From positions 1 through 64,000 of the forward strand of contig QZCP01000843.1 of assembly GCA_003956705.1 (NCBI GenBank): a stretch of 64,000 nt of DNA. Reading direction: 5' to 3'. The notes under the pieces are model-generated. The model saw only the letters and a list, made by a program, of their open reading frames with translations. It had not been told where the DNA came from and ran no database searches. The stretch comes from Brevipalpus yothersi (Eukaryota > Arthropoda > Arachnida > Trombidiformes > Tenuipalpidae). Of the stretch, positions 13,146 through 24,694 are shown piece after piece. Position 1 is the stretch's first letter, and every line of letters starts with the position of its first letter. The translations under genes and the position numbers were made by a program.

Positions 13146-14189
13146 ATGTATTGGAACAAATTTTGTCTATTCACTTTGATGTGTTTCACCTCTCCAACAC
13201 CTGAGTTGAACTCCGGTAGTGGTATGTGTTCCTATTTTAAATCGGAAGATGGTGAGTTTATTTTCCCTCGAACCTTGTGTGCTTAATCAGATAATTTTGC
13301 GATAACCAATTCCATTCATGATTTCATACTTTAGTTGGCAAAAAAAGCTTGGTAATGAATGCATCATTGCTAGAGCAAAGCCCTAACCGATGTCTCAAAC
13401 ATGGCCCATTCAATACGATTTTGATCAGCATGTCCGAGAGCGATTCTGAGAGCGAAGCAATCTTGTTCTCTTCTCCATTGATCGAGTATGAACACCTCAT
13501 TATCTTGAATAATGTGATGCCAGTGAATTTTTGTCCGAACAAGGGAAAAGACACAATGAAAGTCACTTCACTGACTGTCTTCAGGAACAATAATCTACAG
13601 ACATGGTCCTGGCTGGAATGTACCAAGTTCAAGCATATTCGGATTGATAGCTGTGTTTTCAAGCCTTATTCTAACATGGAGAGCAACAATCTGATACTAT
13701 CTGATCACCTTCTAACGTTGACACTGGTGAATATAACGCATTTGAATCCATGGAATGATCTTGACTATCAACTTGCACCCAATTTGAGAGAGTTATCGAT
13801 CAATCACTTCGATTTCTCCTTTTTGTTGAAAAAATCCCCTAATGTTTTCCCGAAACTGAAAAGATTGAACTTGGAAAACAATAAGATCATGAATTTGGCG
13901 GCAGATTTTTTCATGTATCTACCTAAGCTAGATAAAATCAATCTCGAGGGTAATTTACTGGAAAAACTTCATCTAGAATTTCAATTAGCGCCTGGAAAAC
14001 TTCTTTTGGACAGTGAGTAATTTTTTACACTACAAAATTTTAACTTATGCATTGAAGTAGTGAATAATGATCTTTCTTTCTCCAGATAATCCTCTTGAAG
14101 GAGATGAAAAGACTTGCATATTCTTGAAATCAGCTGGCTATGTCGCTTACGACAAAAAGGATCAGATATGTAAAGAGAAGAAAACTTAA
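13146..14189 (+). CDS. Secreted leucine-rich-repeat protein
   Basis: Three exons, 13146-13251, 13335-14012 and 14086-14189, all in phase 1, encode 295 residues. The first exon supplies an ATG followed by a short hydrophobic signal-peptide-like stretch ending near a Ser-Pro-Thr-Pro boundary, then an acidic Cys-containing segment. The rest has degenerate N-terminal repeats and clear LRRs near the C-terminus (FPKLKRLNLENNKIMNL, LPKLDKINLEGNLLEKL). A capping segment (LLLDNNPLEGDEKTC plus a second Cys) crosses the last intron, which supports that splice. The likely role is extracellular protein binding; the ligand is unknown. The signal-peptide exon was found by hand and is the least certain part. 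The gene could be an orphan LRR effector or a remnant of a larger receptor, since no transmembrane segment follows. Confidence 0.7.
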
Positions 14190-14833
14190 AGATCGGCCCG
14201 TGAGAGCTGAGTTTATGGAAAAGTCGAGACTAAAAAATTTTGTTCTCGATAATTTTTGTTAATTTCTTGGAAAAATTCAACTTTCGACCACTAACTGCGC
14301 CTAAACTAATAAATTTTCCGAAATAACTCTACAATATCGATTTTGATTCAAAATAACAAAAGCGATATGATTTTAAATCTATCATTCTTTAAACTAACAG
14401 TTTTAGGAGCTATTCTAGAGCACTTCATATTCCAACTTGACATTAAATCAATCTAGTTTCACTTTTTCATCCATTTGCTTCTTTTTTATCGTAAGACACC
14501 TGATCATTGTTGGAATTTTTTCACTCATGACTCTCGTTCATTCAAGATTTCTTTGGAGATTGACAAGAAAAATATTTTTGATTACAGTAGTATTGATTCA
14601 TTTATTTTTTCAATTTCATTTTTTCTACTAGTCTTTTGCATTCGTAAACACATAAAGCATTCAGGGACACTACTGTTCAATACCACATTCTGAGGTGACG
14701 AAATATTTTTATGCTCCACTTCAGTAATGGACAAAAACTCCTGTGGTCAAGAAAATTTATTGAATTGTTTTTTCGAATATCTTGTTTCCATTTTAGATCA
14801 ATGAAATCAATTCATAGGTTCAGAAACATTACA
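14190..14833. other. Intergenic between two convergent small genes
   Basis: Very AT-rich 3' flanks of the LRR gene (+) and the small secreted gene (-). Short open frames at 14437-14693 are T-rich and hydrophobic by composition only. Nothing is supported. Confidence 0.45.
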
Positions 14834-15289
14834 CTAACATTTTTGGATTTTTTTGATGATAACTTGTCGTCCTTCACCAAAGAGGAACATGTATTCTGTC
14901 CCGTATCGAGATTTGGATTTCACAGGAATGATTTTGATGTACTAGAAAAACAAATGAAATTAAAGCTTTAGTTCTTGCAATTCCAGTGCGATTGGAAATC
15001 AACGGTTAATTGATTATGGAAGAAATCTTACCTTTGAGCAAGAGCACTTGTCACACTCTGTTCCTCTCACTTCAAGATCGAATTGGATTAATTTTTTGTC
15101 TTGAGTTGAACGTCCCTCTGAATGGTCCACAAACTTCTCCTCAAGCTCATATCCAAAACTATACACTTCAAAGGCCTGGGTAACCAGCTTGATAAGGAGT
15201 GGATCATCATCTGCCATTCGCAATAGCTTTGCGGGATTGGCCATCACAACAGTCAAAAATATAGCAAGAAGCACAATTGATTTGATCAT
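14834..15289 (-). CDS. Small secreted cysteine-containing protein (121 aa, cystatin-like fold possible)
   Basis: Exons 15289-15032 and 14941-14834, joined in phase 0 across a 90-base intron with clear GTAAG and CTAG borders. The N-terminus is a textbook signal peptide: Lys at position 3, a run of Ile/Val/Leu, then ANPA. The mature part has a helix-like segment, then T-E-C-x2-C-S-C at the exon 1 end and a beta-rich exon 2 (YIKIIPVKSKSRYG, MFLFGEG) ending in Cys. A helix followed by strands is reminiscent of cystatin-like folds, but the QxVxG and PW inhibitor motifs are absent, so I do not assign a function. Likely extracellular. Without exon 2 the frame would end after a read-through into the intron. 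Confidence 0.65.
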
Positions 15290-16444
15290 TTTGAACTGAA
15301 TAGCTTGATGGAATAATAAGAGAATACAAAATAAAAGGAAGATACAAGTGATTCTAAACTGCAGTTCATGAAGAGTTTATATCCACAAACGATGAGATAT
15401 CGAGATGATGGAATTTAATAATAAATCAGAAAAAATTTTGGTAACAGGATTTGTTACGATCACTGGTAAGTTTTATCTAAGCAATTCGAGAGGAGGAGAC
15501 AATTCTTTTTCATTCCCTTAATAGGTAAAAATTGTTTCATTTTTCTAGGAAATTGAGTGGTGTAACTTCGTCGATGAAATGTTGGTGTGGTGCATTGTTC
15601 GTTACTGAAAAATTCAAGAGATAAAACTCGCCTAATGAACGAACTCTCAGATTCATGCGTAGATAGAATGATATAATGAATGGATTCTGAAAATCAAATT
15701 GATGAACCAATCAGCCACTTCATCTAGTTATGACTTAAAAAATAGGGGAAAGTTTTTTTCTGTTGCTTTTGCAGAGAATTTCCATGTGATTTTCTCACTC
15801 CATGAAGTCACTTCATTCAGGCCCAGTCACACTCGATCTAAAATGATCGAATCTGAAAATTGAAAATTTCGTCAAAAGATTATTTCGAGAATTTTTCTGA
15901 CCAATCAATCGTAACTAGCATCCCTGGTCATCGCTCTAATACACAAAATAAAGTTCCAAAATGCGATCGAAATGCTACTGCTAATCGATTGAATTATACA
16001 CAGTTGATAAGTCATTCGTCGAGATACCTTTCCTCATGATTCAATTTGATCCAACAATCAATGGGTCATACTAGACTCAAACTAGCTAGAGCTTTTTCTG
16101 ACGTCTGATTGGTCAACCTCCATCACTGAACTTTCCAGCTGTTGGGCTCAGCTATTTGAATAATCCATGTTCGGTACATGATATCATCTCGAAAATATTC
16201 ATTCAATAGTACATCATGATGATGCAACAGATGGTGGTTGTTCGAGCTGATTGGCGCCACTTCCCATTGTTTTCATGGGAAAATTATCATTATGATAATA
16301 TTATATGATAAATGATTACATTGGAATTTCATCATGAATATTTCGTTATGAAGATGATTTATTATTTCGAAACTTCTTGAGCCAATCTCGAGTTTTGTTG
16401 ATTTTATTTTTAACAGTGTTATCATGCTACAACTCGACTGAAAA
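15290..16444. other. Intergenic; upstream region of the first F-box gene
   Basis: About 1.15 kb of AT-rich DNA. Its last 250 bases carry a diverged version of the block found upstream of the other F-box genes (see 16225-16350). No gene was recognised. Confidence 0.45.
16225..16350 (+). promoter_or_regulatory. Diverged copy of the F-box upstream block
   Basis: Contains AGATGGTG, GATTGGCGCCACTT and the palindrome-like TTTTCATGGGAAAA (16270-16283) followed by TTATCAT, in the same order as the blocks before the F-box genes at 21715, 31227, 38331 and 45295. Retention in this most diverged paralog argues for function. Whether it acts as promoter, enhancer or 5' UTR is unknown. Confidence 0.45.
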
Positions 16445-18079
16445 ATGGATGTTCTGTTGCAGCCTTTCATCATTGACAAAGTTTTCGAGTTCTTGAGCGT
16501 TTTTGATATTGATCGATGTCAATACGTTTGTCGAATATGGCATGAATGCGCTCTACGAAGGCTTAAAAAATGTCCACCAATCGATAGATGCCAATCAATA
16601 TTCGATTGTGAATTTTGGAGTACAAGTAAGAAATCCTCATTCACGATTATTGCAATACAAGCAATATTTTTCATTCTAAAGCTCTCAGCTCTCCCAACTT
16701 GAGTCTTCGTTCTGTTGATTCTTCAACTTGCTCTAACTATCAAAAGTTGAGATTGATGATCGATAGCATTCAAGGCATGAAGTTAACAGAAATAATCTTG
16801 TCTCTCTTCCAATTTATCAGCTTTCAGCAAGCTCTACTCCCATAGCTTCTGAACTCGGGAGTGTTGTTTTCGAAGATTTGAGCATCTCCAGCTAGCTCTC
16901 CTCATACCATTACCTTTGATTATCATCAAAATTTTCTGTTCATTTAGGTCAGTAATATTTCTGAGCTTCATTTCTCCTTCAGACACCCAGGACCAAGATG
17001 CTGTTAGACAGAAGGAGGAATTTTTCATGGAGAATCGCATGAGCATATTAGGAGCCAGTTTTAGAAGGAAACCTCACCCCTGTCATGTTAACTATTGGTA
17101 CTTACGAAGGGAGCCGATTTCAGACATATTACCGAGGTTCAAAGTTGAAGAAACTTTGCAAGATTTTTTGACAAATGGTGCTAAGTGTGTTCCAATATTC
17201 TCTTTTCTGCAATACAATGAACAGTTGGATGAAAAAATAATGAGGGGAATTAGTTTCAACTATCCTTCTATATTCATCAAGCAAAGGACAAGAAATATCA
17301 ATTACGAACCTGTGTGGCATGAAATGATTGTCAAGAGTAGATCATTGGAAATCACCACAGAAAAGAAATTCCCGAAATTGTCTAAGAATGGCTTAGATAT
17401 CTTTTCATACTTCGAGGGATTCCACATCAATCGATACAATTCCAGCGCAAAGATAATAGTCACTGATTGGTCAGATTGGCAGAGTCCAAGACCACAAATG
17501 AATGACCAGAACGTTCCGATCAAATCTGTGTTATGTTTGGCTACTTCAGTTGTCGATTATTATGAGAGGATAGGGTTGATCGAAAAGCTGTTCAAAAAGT
17601 ATGAAACTAAGCCAATTTTTTCTGCAGGAGTGCTCAAATTGCTCTACGACTGGAATCATGACAATAATGAAACTAATAGAGCTGAGATCAAACTTTGGGA
17701 CAAACACATTACCTCAAAGATTTTCTACTTTAGTTCTGAGAACAACAAACCAAGAAAATCGTCGATTATCACACTAGCTTTTGCTGGTGAAGGAGTCAAG
17801 TCGGCAGTTCATGACATCCTATTCATGCCAGATTTCGAAGAGAAACTTGAAGAATTCAAACGTAGTCTTGATTTTCCAACAGATGATGGTCGAGTAATCG
17901 GATTCATTCTAGAGCGATGTAACCGTGAGTGGTACGAATCGCAATATCCCCTGAAAGTTAGCTTTAAGATTCAAGCTCTATTTCCATTTATTAAAACCTC
18001 AACAATTAATATTGAGTTCCGCTCTCATCTCCCTGAGACTTCTCGTGCAGATATAACTTTCCACTTGATTCGGATTTGA
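16445..18079 (+). CDS. F-box protein, FBXO22-like (F-box + FIST domains), paralog 1
   Basis: Exons 16445-16625 and 16983-18079 (phase 1) encode 425 residues. Residues 1-45 form the F-box (FIIDKVFEFLSVFDIDRCQYVC-type, then W-x4-ALRRL), the Skp1-binding module of SCF ubiquitin ligases. The remainder keeps the order of blocks seen in FBXO22: a FEGFHI-x-RY segment, SVLCLATSV, a small-residue turn (IFSAGVLKL), ITLAFAGEGVKSA, DDGRVIGFI, LFPFIKTSTI and a final LIRI. I align these to FIST_N and FIST_C. It presumably recruits a substrate through the FIST part; the substrate is unknown. It is more diverged from the other paralogs than they are from each other. Its intron contains an AG|GT junction at 16947/16948. 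Confidence 0.8.
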
Positions 18080-18930
18080 TTCGATTGATTCTCATTGTCA
18101 TAAAATTTATTGTCTTGAATCAAGAAAAAATTCCCAAAAATGTCGAATCTCAACTCATTTTCCCGCGGATAGTGCAATAGTGAATAGTCCAATATCAACA
18201 CCATTGATGCTCATTCTTGGTCAAGAATTCGAGTCCTCTTGCTTCTCGGGGAATTTCAGTAATTTCTAATTCTAATAGAAGATCGATGAAGAGAATTCCA
18301 GCATTAAAAGGCTGTAACCCAACGAAATGAGGATATAAGCCCAAAAACTTCTGAATTGCTTTATAATATGGCTAATCTTGCACCGATCGACCCAAAAAAG
18401 TAACAGAAACTCCGTCTAAGAACTTTCATTCTAGCTAATTGACGCTGAAGATACCACTTTGGATAATGTTGGCCATTGGTGATGATTTTCAAGTTCGTCA
18501 AAACTTACTTATGATTCGGTTCATTGAATAATGGATTGTGGAACTCCCTGATGAGATACAGATATTCAACTGGTTGAATCAGTTATGGATGTGTTATCAC
18601 AAACTAATTAGCTGAGCATGAACTGTAAGAATCATTCATGTCCAGAATACAATGTTCTAGTGGAAATATTCGTCAGAAATTGATTGAGTTGGACAACAAA
18701 ATGATCAAAGGATGGTGTTTGATTTAGTCAAACCGACGCCATTACTGCTCGTTTCCAGGGATAAGTTGTCATGTGTTTGCTATCTTTACATTGCAATTGC
18801 ATGATGAAATTCCTATAATTCCGTTTATGAATATTTTGACATAAAAATCAATTCAAAAGAGCTAGATGCATTCTAGGCCTAACTTTCCTAGTTGAAATTG
18901 TATGGTTATGTTTTCATTCGACCATTGGAA
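18080..18930. other. Spacer with a decayed F-box upstream block
   Basis: At about 18705-18775 a degraded version of the conserved F-box upstream block is visible (GATGGTGTTTGAT, CCGACGCCATTACTG, GTTTCCAGGGATAAG), upstream of a dead F-box exon. The palindrome core is broken. The rest is unremarkable AT-rich DNA. Confidence 0.5.
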
Positions 18931-19490
18931 ATGAATATTCTACTTGAACCGTCTATCATTGATAAATTAGCGCAAGCTAATTGAATTTTCAGATGTTTTT
19001 GAACTTGACTGGTGCCAAAATGTTTGTCGACCTTTGCATGAATCCACTCTACGATGTCTCCAGAAGCGTCCAGCCATTGGTACTCACTTTTCAGTCCTGA
19101 TACATGGGTTAGAGATGGACCAACTTTTTGGGATAATATCTGCTCTCGAATGTTTGGTCTGAAAGCAACAAATAAATCAACTTTAGCGTCCTTTGCAAAT
19201 TAACTGACTTCAACAAACTGAAAAGTTTAGGAGAGGACTATAAGAAGAATTTCCGATCTTTTCAGATGAGAGAAAATCGAAAAAAAACCTTCTCTTCTCT
19301 GTTGTCTCTGAATTCCCATTTGAATCCAGCCAATCATTTAACTTTCTTCTCTGACAATGTATTCCATATTGTAGGTGAGTGTGGACAGCTCTCAGTTCAT
19401 TCAGATTACATCCTTTTCCATTAACTATTATCCAGACACTCAGGATAAAGATGGAAAAAAGATCTTAATGAAATTTGTACCATAAAATGA
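18931..19490 (+). pseudogene. Decayed F-box gene (exon 1 and start of exon 2)
   Basis: The start MNILLEPSIIDK-like matches the F-box paralogs, but a stop follows within about 17 codons because of small insertions. WCQ-N-CR and LRCLQKRPAI remain recognisable in shifted frames to about 19085. An AG|GTGAGT junction persists at 19374/19375, and a few bases of exon 2 (GACACTCAGGATAAAGATGG) are visible near 19435, after which similarity ends. This is a clear relic of the tandem family. Confidence 0.75.
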
Positions 19491-19619
19491 ATTAAATAGT
19501 CTGCAAAAAAACAGGATTAATTATATTCCATTCATGAACAATAGATAGGGCATCACCCAACCAATCAGCCTCCTCTCTCACTGCTGTGGAAGAATCATTT
19601 TTGAGCTCCATATTATAAA

Positions 19620-20630
19620 TTTGGATTATGGACTTGGATTTCAAATCGAGATTTGATACAGAAAATGAGGATGAAGAAAGTTTCCGCCAAAAGCAAGCGA
19701 ATCTTGATCAGTGAGTACAGCGTAAATCCAGCGGCAAGGTATGAAGAGAGTGTGTCCTTCTTTGAGAGTTAATCGGTAGCATTGATTGTGGGCATCCAAT
19801 AAACTGGGAAAGAATATCTCGCTCTGATCCTTGTTGACCATTTTTCATACTTTTCGCGATTCCTTGCCGTCGGTTGGATGAGGTAGAAAATTTTTTCACC
19901 TTGCAGGACATGATACCATACAGAAGCTTCACCCAAGTTGACATGAAAATCAGTGTAGCTGCCTTTCATTGATATAAAGCAGTATTTGGTCACATAAGGC
20001 TTCATTTCGGATTCGGACAAAGCGTTTTTAACTATGGAAAGCCTTTGAACTACTGTTGGGGGTGAGATTAATTGAGAGAGTTTTGTTTTGCTCACTTCTA
20101 GGCTAATACAGTTAAGTATTTGTCGTCTCTTGTCATGAGGATGATTAATTCTCCGTATAAACTCTACCATCTCCATTTTATATCTTGATTGACGACGACT
20201 GTCTATCACGTCAAGCTCAAATTCACCTCCAAGTAAATCCATCACATTTACAACACTAAAATTTTCTGCTGGAACTTCCATACCTAAACCCTGCTCATCC
20301 CGGACTAGAATAGGAAAGTCAAATCCATTCTCAATTAAATATTGAATACTTAATTCATTCGCTGATATATCTTTGACAATTTCTTTAGGTCTCCCAAATG
20401 GTCTGTTTCGGAGGTGCCTGACAAACTTTTCGGAGCCAGCTTGTATTCTACCAATTGGATTTTTTTCAAATTGATTTTGACGAAAATCATTTGCAATCTC
20501 TCGTATAGTAGAGGGGCCATATCCCACATCTTCACAATCAACACAATGAAATTCATCAATATAATCGAGGTCAATTTCAAAAACATCAACACATTCACAC
20601 TCTGGGCTACTCTCAGAGTCTCTGTGGGAA
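19620..20630 (-). pseudogene. KDM7/PHF8-like JmjC demethylase fragment, broken and catalytically altered
   Basis: From a CCACAG acceptor at about 20620 the minus strand reads the end of a PHD finger (DEFHCVDCED, then YGPS), a linker, and a JmjC domain (SYTDFHVNLGEASVWYHVLQ, then GEKIFYLIQP). A frameshift near 19840 separates it from the rest (GHTLFIPCRWIYAVLT, then LAFGGNFLH). In KDM7 enzymes the iron ligands are H-x-D and a distal H. Here they read H-x-N and Y, so two of three are replaced; PHF2 is known to carry the distal Tyr. Another frame change follows FLH. No PHD start exon lies upstream. KDM7 enzymes remove H3K9/K27/H4K20 methyl marks; this copy should not. It is probably a truncated duplicate of an active gene elsewhere. 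Confidence 0.8.
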
Positions 20631-20734
20631 AATTTTAGGTTAGAGCTTTGCTACTAGGAGATTGCTACAATGTAATCTCAGATTTATGATGAAAACCATA
20701 CTAAAGCTATTCATCATCTGAAAAGTATTTGAAA

Positions 20735-20930
20735 GCACTGATTAGAGCTAACATTTTTTAATGGTTGTCATTACCCAAAAATTGCATAGCGTTCAAGAGT
20801 CATCCCAATATTAGCGTTTTGATAATCGGAAATTAATATCAAACAAATTGGATTAAGTGAAGTTCGGTTCCAATTAACAATTCCTTGCTCGTGAATACTT
20901 ACTTTGGCTATTTTGGTATAGAGTATTGAG
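20735..20930. repeat. Dispersed cluster repeat, copy 1
   Basis: A block starting GATTAGAGCTA and containing GCGTTCAAGAGTCAT and ATTAGCGTTTTGATAATCG is repeated at about 24210-24400 and 33675-33860. In each case it lies downstream of the 3' end of a C2H2-finger gene or relic on the minus strand. It has no coding potential. It probably marks the duplicated spacer of the ancestral unit. Confidence 0.7.
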
Positions 20931-20934
20931 ATTT

Positions 20935-21000
20935 CTGGGTAGTAAACTTTTTATTATAATTATAACTCCATCAGGGCCTGTACAGATTTCCATTCCTTGA
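20935..21000 (-). pseudogene. Relic of the small C2H2-finger gene family
   Basis: About 65 bases match the 5' part of exon 2 of the finger genes at 24695, 27363, 34086 and 47816: the stretch around the TGPDGVKYKK codons, with a small insertion. No finger-coding part remains nearby. It supports a former F-box/C2H2 unit in this interval. Confidence 0.6.
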
Positions 21001-21464
21001 GTTTGCGATAGTTATTGGTTTGGTGATCGGTTTTCTCTTGGATTGCAATGACACTTATGGGTTCCAGCTTGCTCATGGAAGCGTGAAATTTTTTCTCACA
21101 ATTTTGAAACTTTTGTTCTTCACTTGATTCGTTATAGTACCCTTTAACATTGTGATTCTTTATTCTGATTTCCTACTGTATCCATCTCCAATTCTCATGA
21201 TTAGAAAATCTGGAGCACCCAAATTTCATCTCAAAGTTGATACCGCACAACAGAGTAGATGAGTAGGTCGAACATGAAATGATTTTATTCTCAAATGGCA
21301 GGAAAGGCTCCCGACGAATCGATAGTTGTACTGATTGGTGAATAAACCATAGAAGCCTTTCACAAATTCGAGATAATGAACTGATTGAGTGAGTGAAATA
21401 TATGTGATTACTACTGTATTCACACTGAGAATAGAATTGACTAGGTTCAGTCTGAACAGTTCAG

Positions 21465-21640
21465 AACGGGATGTTCTAATGAGAAATATTTTCATTAATT
21501 GATTAAATTGAACTATGTTAGCAATAGATGGTGTTGATCAGGATCCGGTTGGATTGACACCACTGTTGCCTGTTTCCATGGAAAAGTTAACATCATGAAT
21601 TGGAATTTCATGATGAAATTCTGAGAATTGGAATCTGTTT
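21465..21640 (+). promoter_or_regulatory. Conserved F-box upstream block with TTTCCATGGAAA palindrome
   Basis: Shared almost base for base with blocks before the F-box genes at 31227, 38331 and 45295: TTCTAATGA, ATAGATGGTGTT, CCGGTTGGATTGAC-type, CACTGTTGCCTG, the 12-base perfect palindrome TTTCCATGGAAA (21573-21584), then AGTTA. The start codon lies about 130 bases downstream. The block may be a core promoter or a transcription-factor site. Confidence 0.6.
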
Positions 21641-21714
21641 ATGGTCTGTGCCTATTCTGGTTCTCATTTTCCGATTGAATTTCATAGCGAAAGTTTATAA
21701 CTTGATCAGCGAAA

Positions 21715-23341
21715 ATGAATGTTCTACTTGATCCGTTCATACTTGATAAAGTATTTCAATTCTTGAGTGTTTTTGACGTTGATCGATGCCAGTACGTTTG
21801 TCAGACATGGCGTGAATCAGCTCTACGAAGTCTCCAAAAGCGTCCAGCCATCGATGAATGCCGATCGATTGCCACTGGTCAGTCCTGGGACATAGGTGAG
21901 ATACACATGAAAGGCAGTATACATGCATGGGGTAGCTTATAGGGATGTATGTGCGCTCAAAAAAACTGATGTAAAAGCAATAAATCTATAAAATTTAGTT
22001 GTGTTTGTGAATCCTCGGAATAGGAAGTTGTAAAGCTTGTGAGATTGTAGGAGGGAAAATTTTGAACGTCCCAGATTGGAGTATCCAAAAATGTGCCTTT
22101 ACTTCTCTATCTGTTGGCTCTGAATGTGAAACTGAACTATTGTTCGATTGCCGCTAATTATTTTTTTGGCAATATATCATTTATTTTAGGTAAGTTCCGA
22201 CAGCTCTCGATTCATTAAGATTGAACCTTTGTTTATCATCTATTTTCAAGACATTCAAGATGAAGATGGAAAAAGACAAAAAGAGGAGCTCGTCACAGAA
22301 AATCATAAAATGAACATGGATCAAATCGCCAATGGAAGGAAACTTCCTTACGTTTACTATTGGTTCTTATGGAGGGAGCCAATTTCTGACTTATTACCTA
22401 AATTTAAGGTAAACCGAATTATACAAGATTTCTTGACACACAATGCCAGGTGTGTTCCTGGATTTTCCCTACTTCAATACAACCAAGAGTTGGAAAGAGA
22501 GTTTATGAAGGAAATCACTTTCAATCATCCTGCTGTACTAATCAAGCTGGAGCCAAAGCATATCGAGAATGAACCTATGACCTGTGAAATTTACAACAGA
22601 ACTCGACCACTCGAAATTGCTCACAAAGAAAAATTCTCAAAACTGACTCGAAATCCAGAAATATCATTCTTTTCTTACTTCGAAGGGTTCCATCTCAATC
22701 GATACATACCAGAATTCAAGGTAACAATTACCGATTGGTCAGATCGTCGGAGTCCGAGACCAAAAATGAATGACCCAAAATTTCCGGTCAAATCTGTGTT
22801 ATATTTGGCTGCTTCAGTTGCTGAATTTTCTGCTAAGATAACTAAAATCGAGAAGCTACTTGCGAAATCCGAAGTTAAGCCGATTGCTTCTGGAGGAGTG
22901 CTCAAACTACTTTATGATTGGGAATATCACTCGGATGACGAATTCTTAGAAGACCATATTATATCAACGATTTTCTATGTTGGCCCTAAGAGTAGCAAAC
23001 CTAAAGAATCTTCGATTATCACTATAGCTTTCGCTGGTGAAGGAGTCAAGTCGGCAGCTCATGACATTTTTTTCATGTCTAACTTCGAGGAAAAGCTTGA
23101 AGAATTTAAGTGTAGTCTTGATTTCCCGACTGATGATGGTCGAGTTGTTGGGTTCATCATCGGACAATATTATAATGATGTTGCTGGTATATATGGTGAC
23201 TCGAGTTACCCTCTCAGAGTTTCTTCTAAGATTCAAGCTCTATTCCCATCTATTAGAACCTCAACAATTGATATCGAACACCGCTCTCATCTCCCTGAGA
23301 ATTCTCGTGCAGATATAATTCTTCACCTGATTCGATTTTGA
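21715..23341 (+). CDS. F-box protein, FBXO22-like, paralog 2
   Basis: Exons 21715-21895 and 22251-23341 (phase 1) give 423 residues. The F-box covers residues 1-45 (FILDKVFQFLSVFDVDRC, YVCQTWRESALR). The FIST-like part keeps FEGFHLNRYIP, TDWSD, FPVKSVLYLA, IASGGVLKL, ITIAFAGEGVKSAAHD, TDDGRVVGFI, ALFPSIRTSTIDIE and a terminal LHLIRF. The intron holds a juxtaposed AG|GTAAG at 22189/22190; if that acceptor were used without the second splice, translation would stop within about ten codons. The gene is paired with a convergent C2H2-finger gene at 24695. Codon use and intactness suggest a functional gene. Confidence 0.85.
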
Positions 23342-24694
23342 TATTCACCTTCCACGAAACTTTTGTTGACCTGAAATTTGGATCGCTGGATGAATTAAAC
23401 TTTTCTCAAAAGGGTTTATATCTACCATCTTTTATTAACGAACGATAGATGATGTATGATTTTGCTGAATAGCCTCTCTCTCCCTTCCTGTAAAAGAATC
23501 ATTATTATCCTCTTTGGAAGCCACTGATCATTAACGTGATATATCCTGATCTCTTACTACATGCATACTCAATGAGCTCTTTGCTATTGAAAGCGGTCAT
23601 GCTAGCCAGCATGTTCCATAGAAATTGGTAGATTGAACTTGAAGGGGCTGAAAAGTTCCTTACAATTTGGTGTAAATTAATTATTGGGTTTACACCAGCA
23701 CAAATCGTGAATATTACACAGATGATCCGATAAGTATTGGCAAACTATTTCATGAACATCAATATCAATGATACATGTAATGTCACAGGGCTTGGAAGTC
23801 ATTCAAGCAGTAGGATGATGATTTTTAGAAGAATTGTCAATTGTGAAAGAAATTGGATCGTGTTAGCTACAGTTGGAAATTCTTTGCTTTCGAATGCTAT
23901 AGTGGAGGCATAATATATTATTATATTGATATTGCCCTATAGATTGTCATGAAATCCACTGCATTTGGGATTGTAGATTGTGATTGATCTGTGAAATCAA
24001 CAAAGTTGCGATTCATCTGCAAGCTCTCTCTCTGTTGATCTCTCTGATCGTAAACCATTACTATCAAAAATCAATGGCGATTTTCCGAATAACTGATAAT
24101 AATTTCAATTTCCAATTTTCAAAATTCGAGATGAATATTTATCCGATGATTTTCGATAGATACCGTCAATCTGTAATCTTTAATCTGTATCGAAGAAGTA
24201 TCTGGCAGCACTGATTAGAGCTAGCATTTTTTAATGATTATCATTACCGAAAAATCGTATAGCGTTCAAGAGTCATTCCCATATTAGCGTTTTGATAATC
24301 GAAAATTGATGTCAAACAAATCGAATAAAGTGAAGTTCGGTTCCAGTTGACAATTCTTCGCTCATGAACACTGAAACTGGCTATTTTGGGAACTTCATCT
24401 GATATCATTTCAGAGGTTGTAACGTAATTTACTGAATTCTTGATTGGAGATGATGATCATTGATCAGTTGAGACAACAAAGTTAATGATTCGAGTGCAAT
24501 TTGCTCTCACTATCCCCAAGACATTCTGATCAAATCCAAGACTTTCCTATGGGTAACTATTTGAGATCACATTTTCTCCTCTTATCATTGCTCTTCCGCT
24601 GTCAAAACCTGATCAAAAATGTTCTATCGATTGAGAGAGATTTTCAAGATTTGAAATAAGAGTTTATTCCTTGATTCACAATAGAAACAATCAA
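23342..24694. other. Spacer between F-box paralog 2 and finger gene 1
   Basis: Duplicated in part at 32901-34085 and 46923-47815. It contains a minus-strand decayed open segment around 23690-23900 (the HDLCW-type piece that is longer at 33206-33463) and copy 2 of the dispersed repeat at about 24210-24400. No intact gene is present. Confidence 0.55.

Noticed and set aside
13324..13662. 112-codon minus-strand frame over the LRR gene
   Set aside because: Antisense to exon 2 of the LRR gene, which has consistent splice phases and repeat structure.
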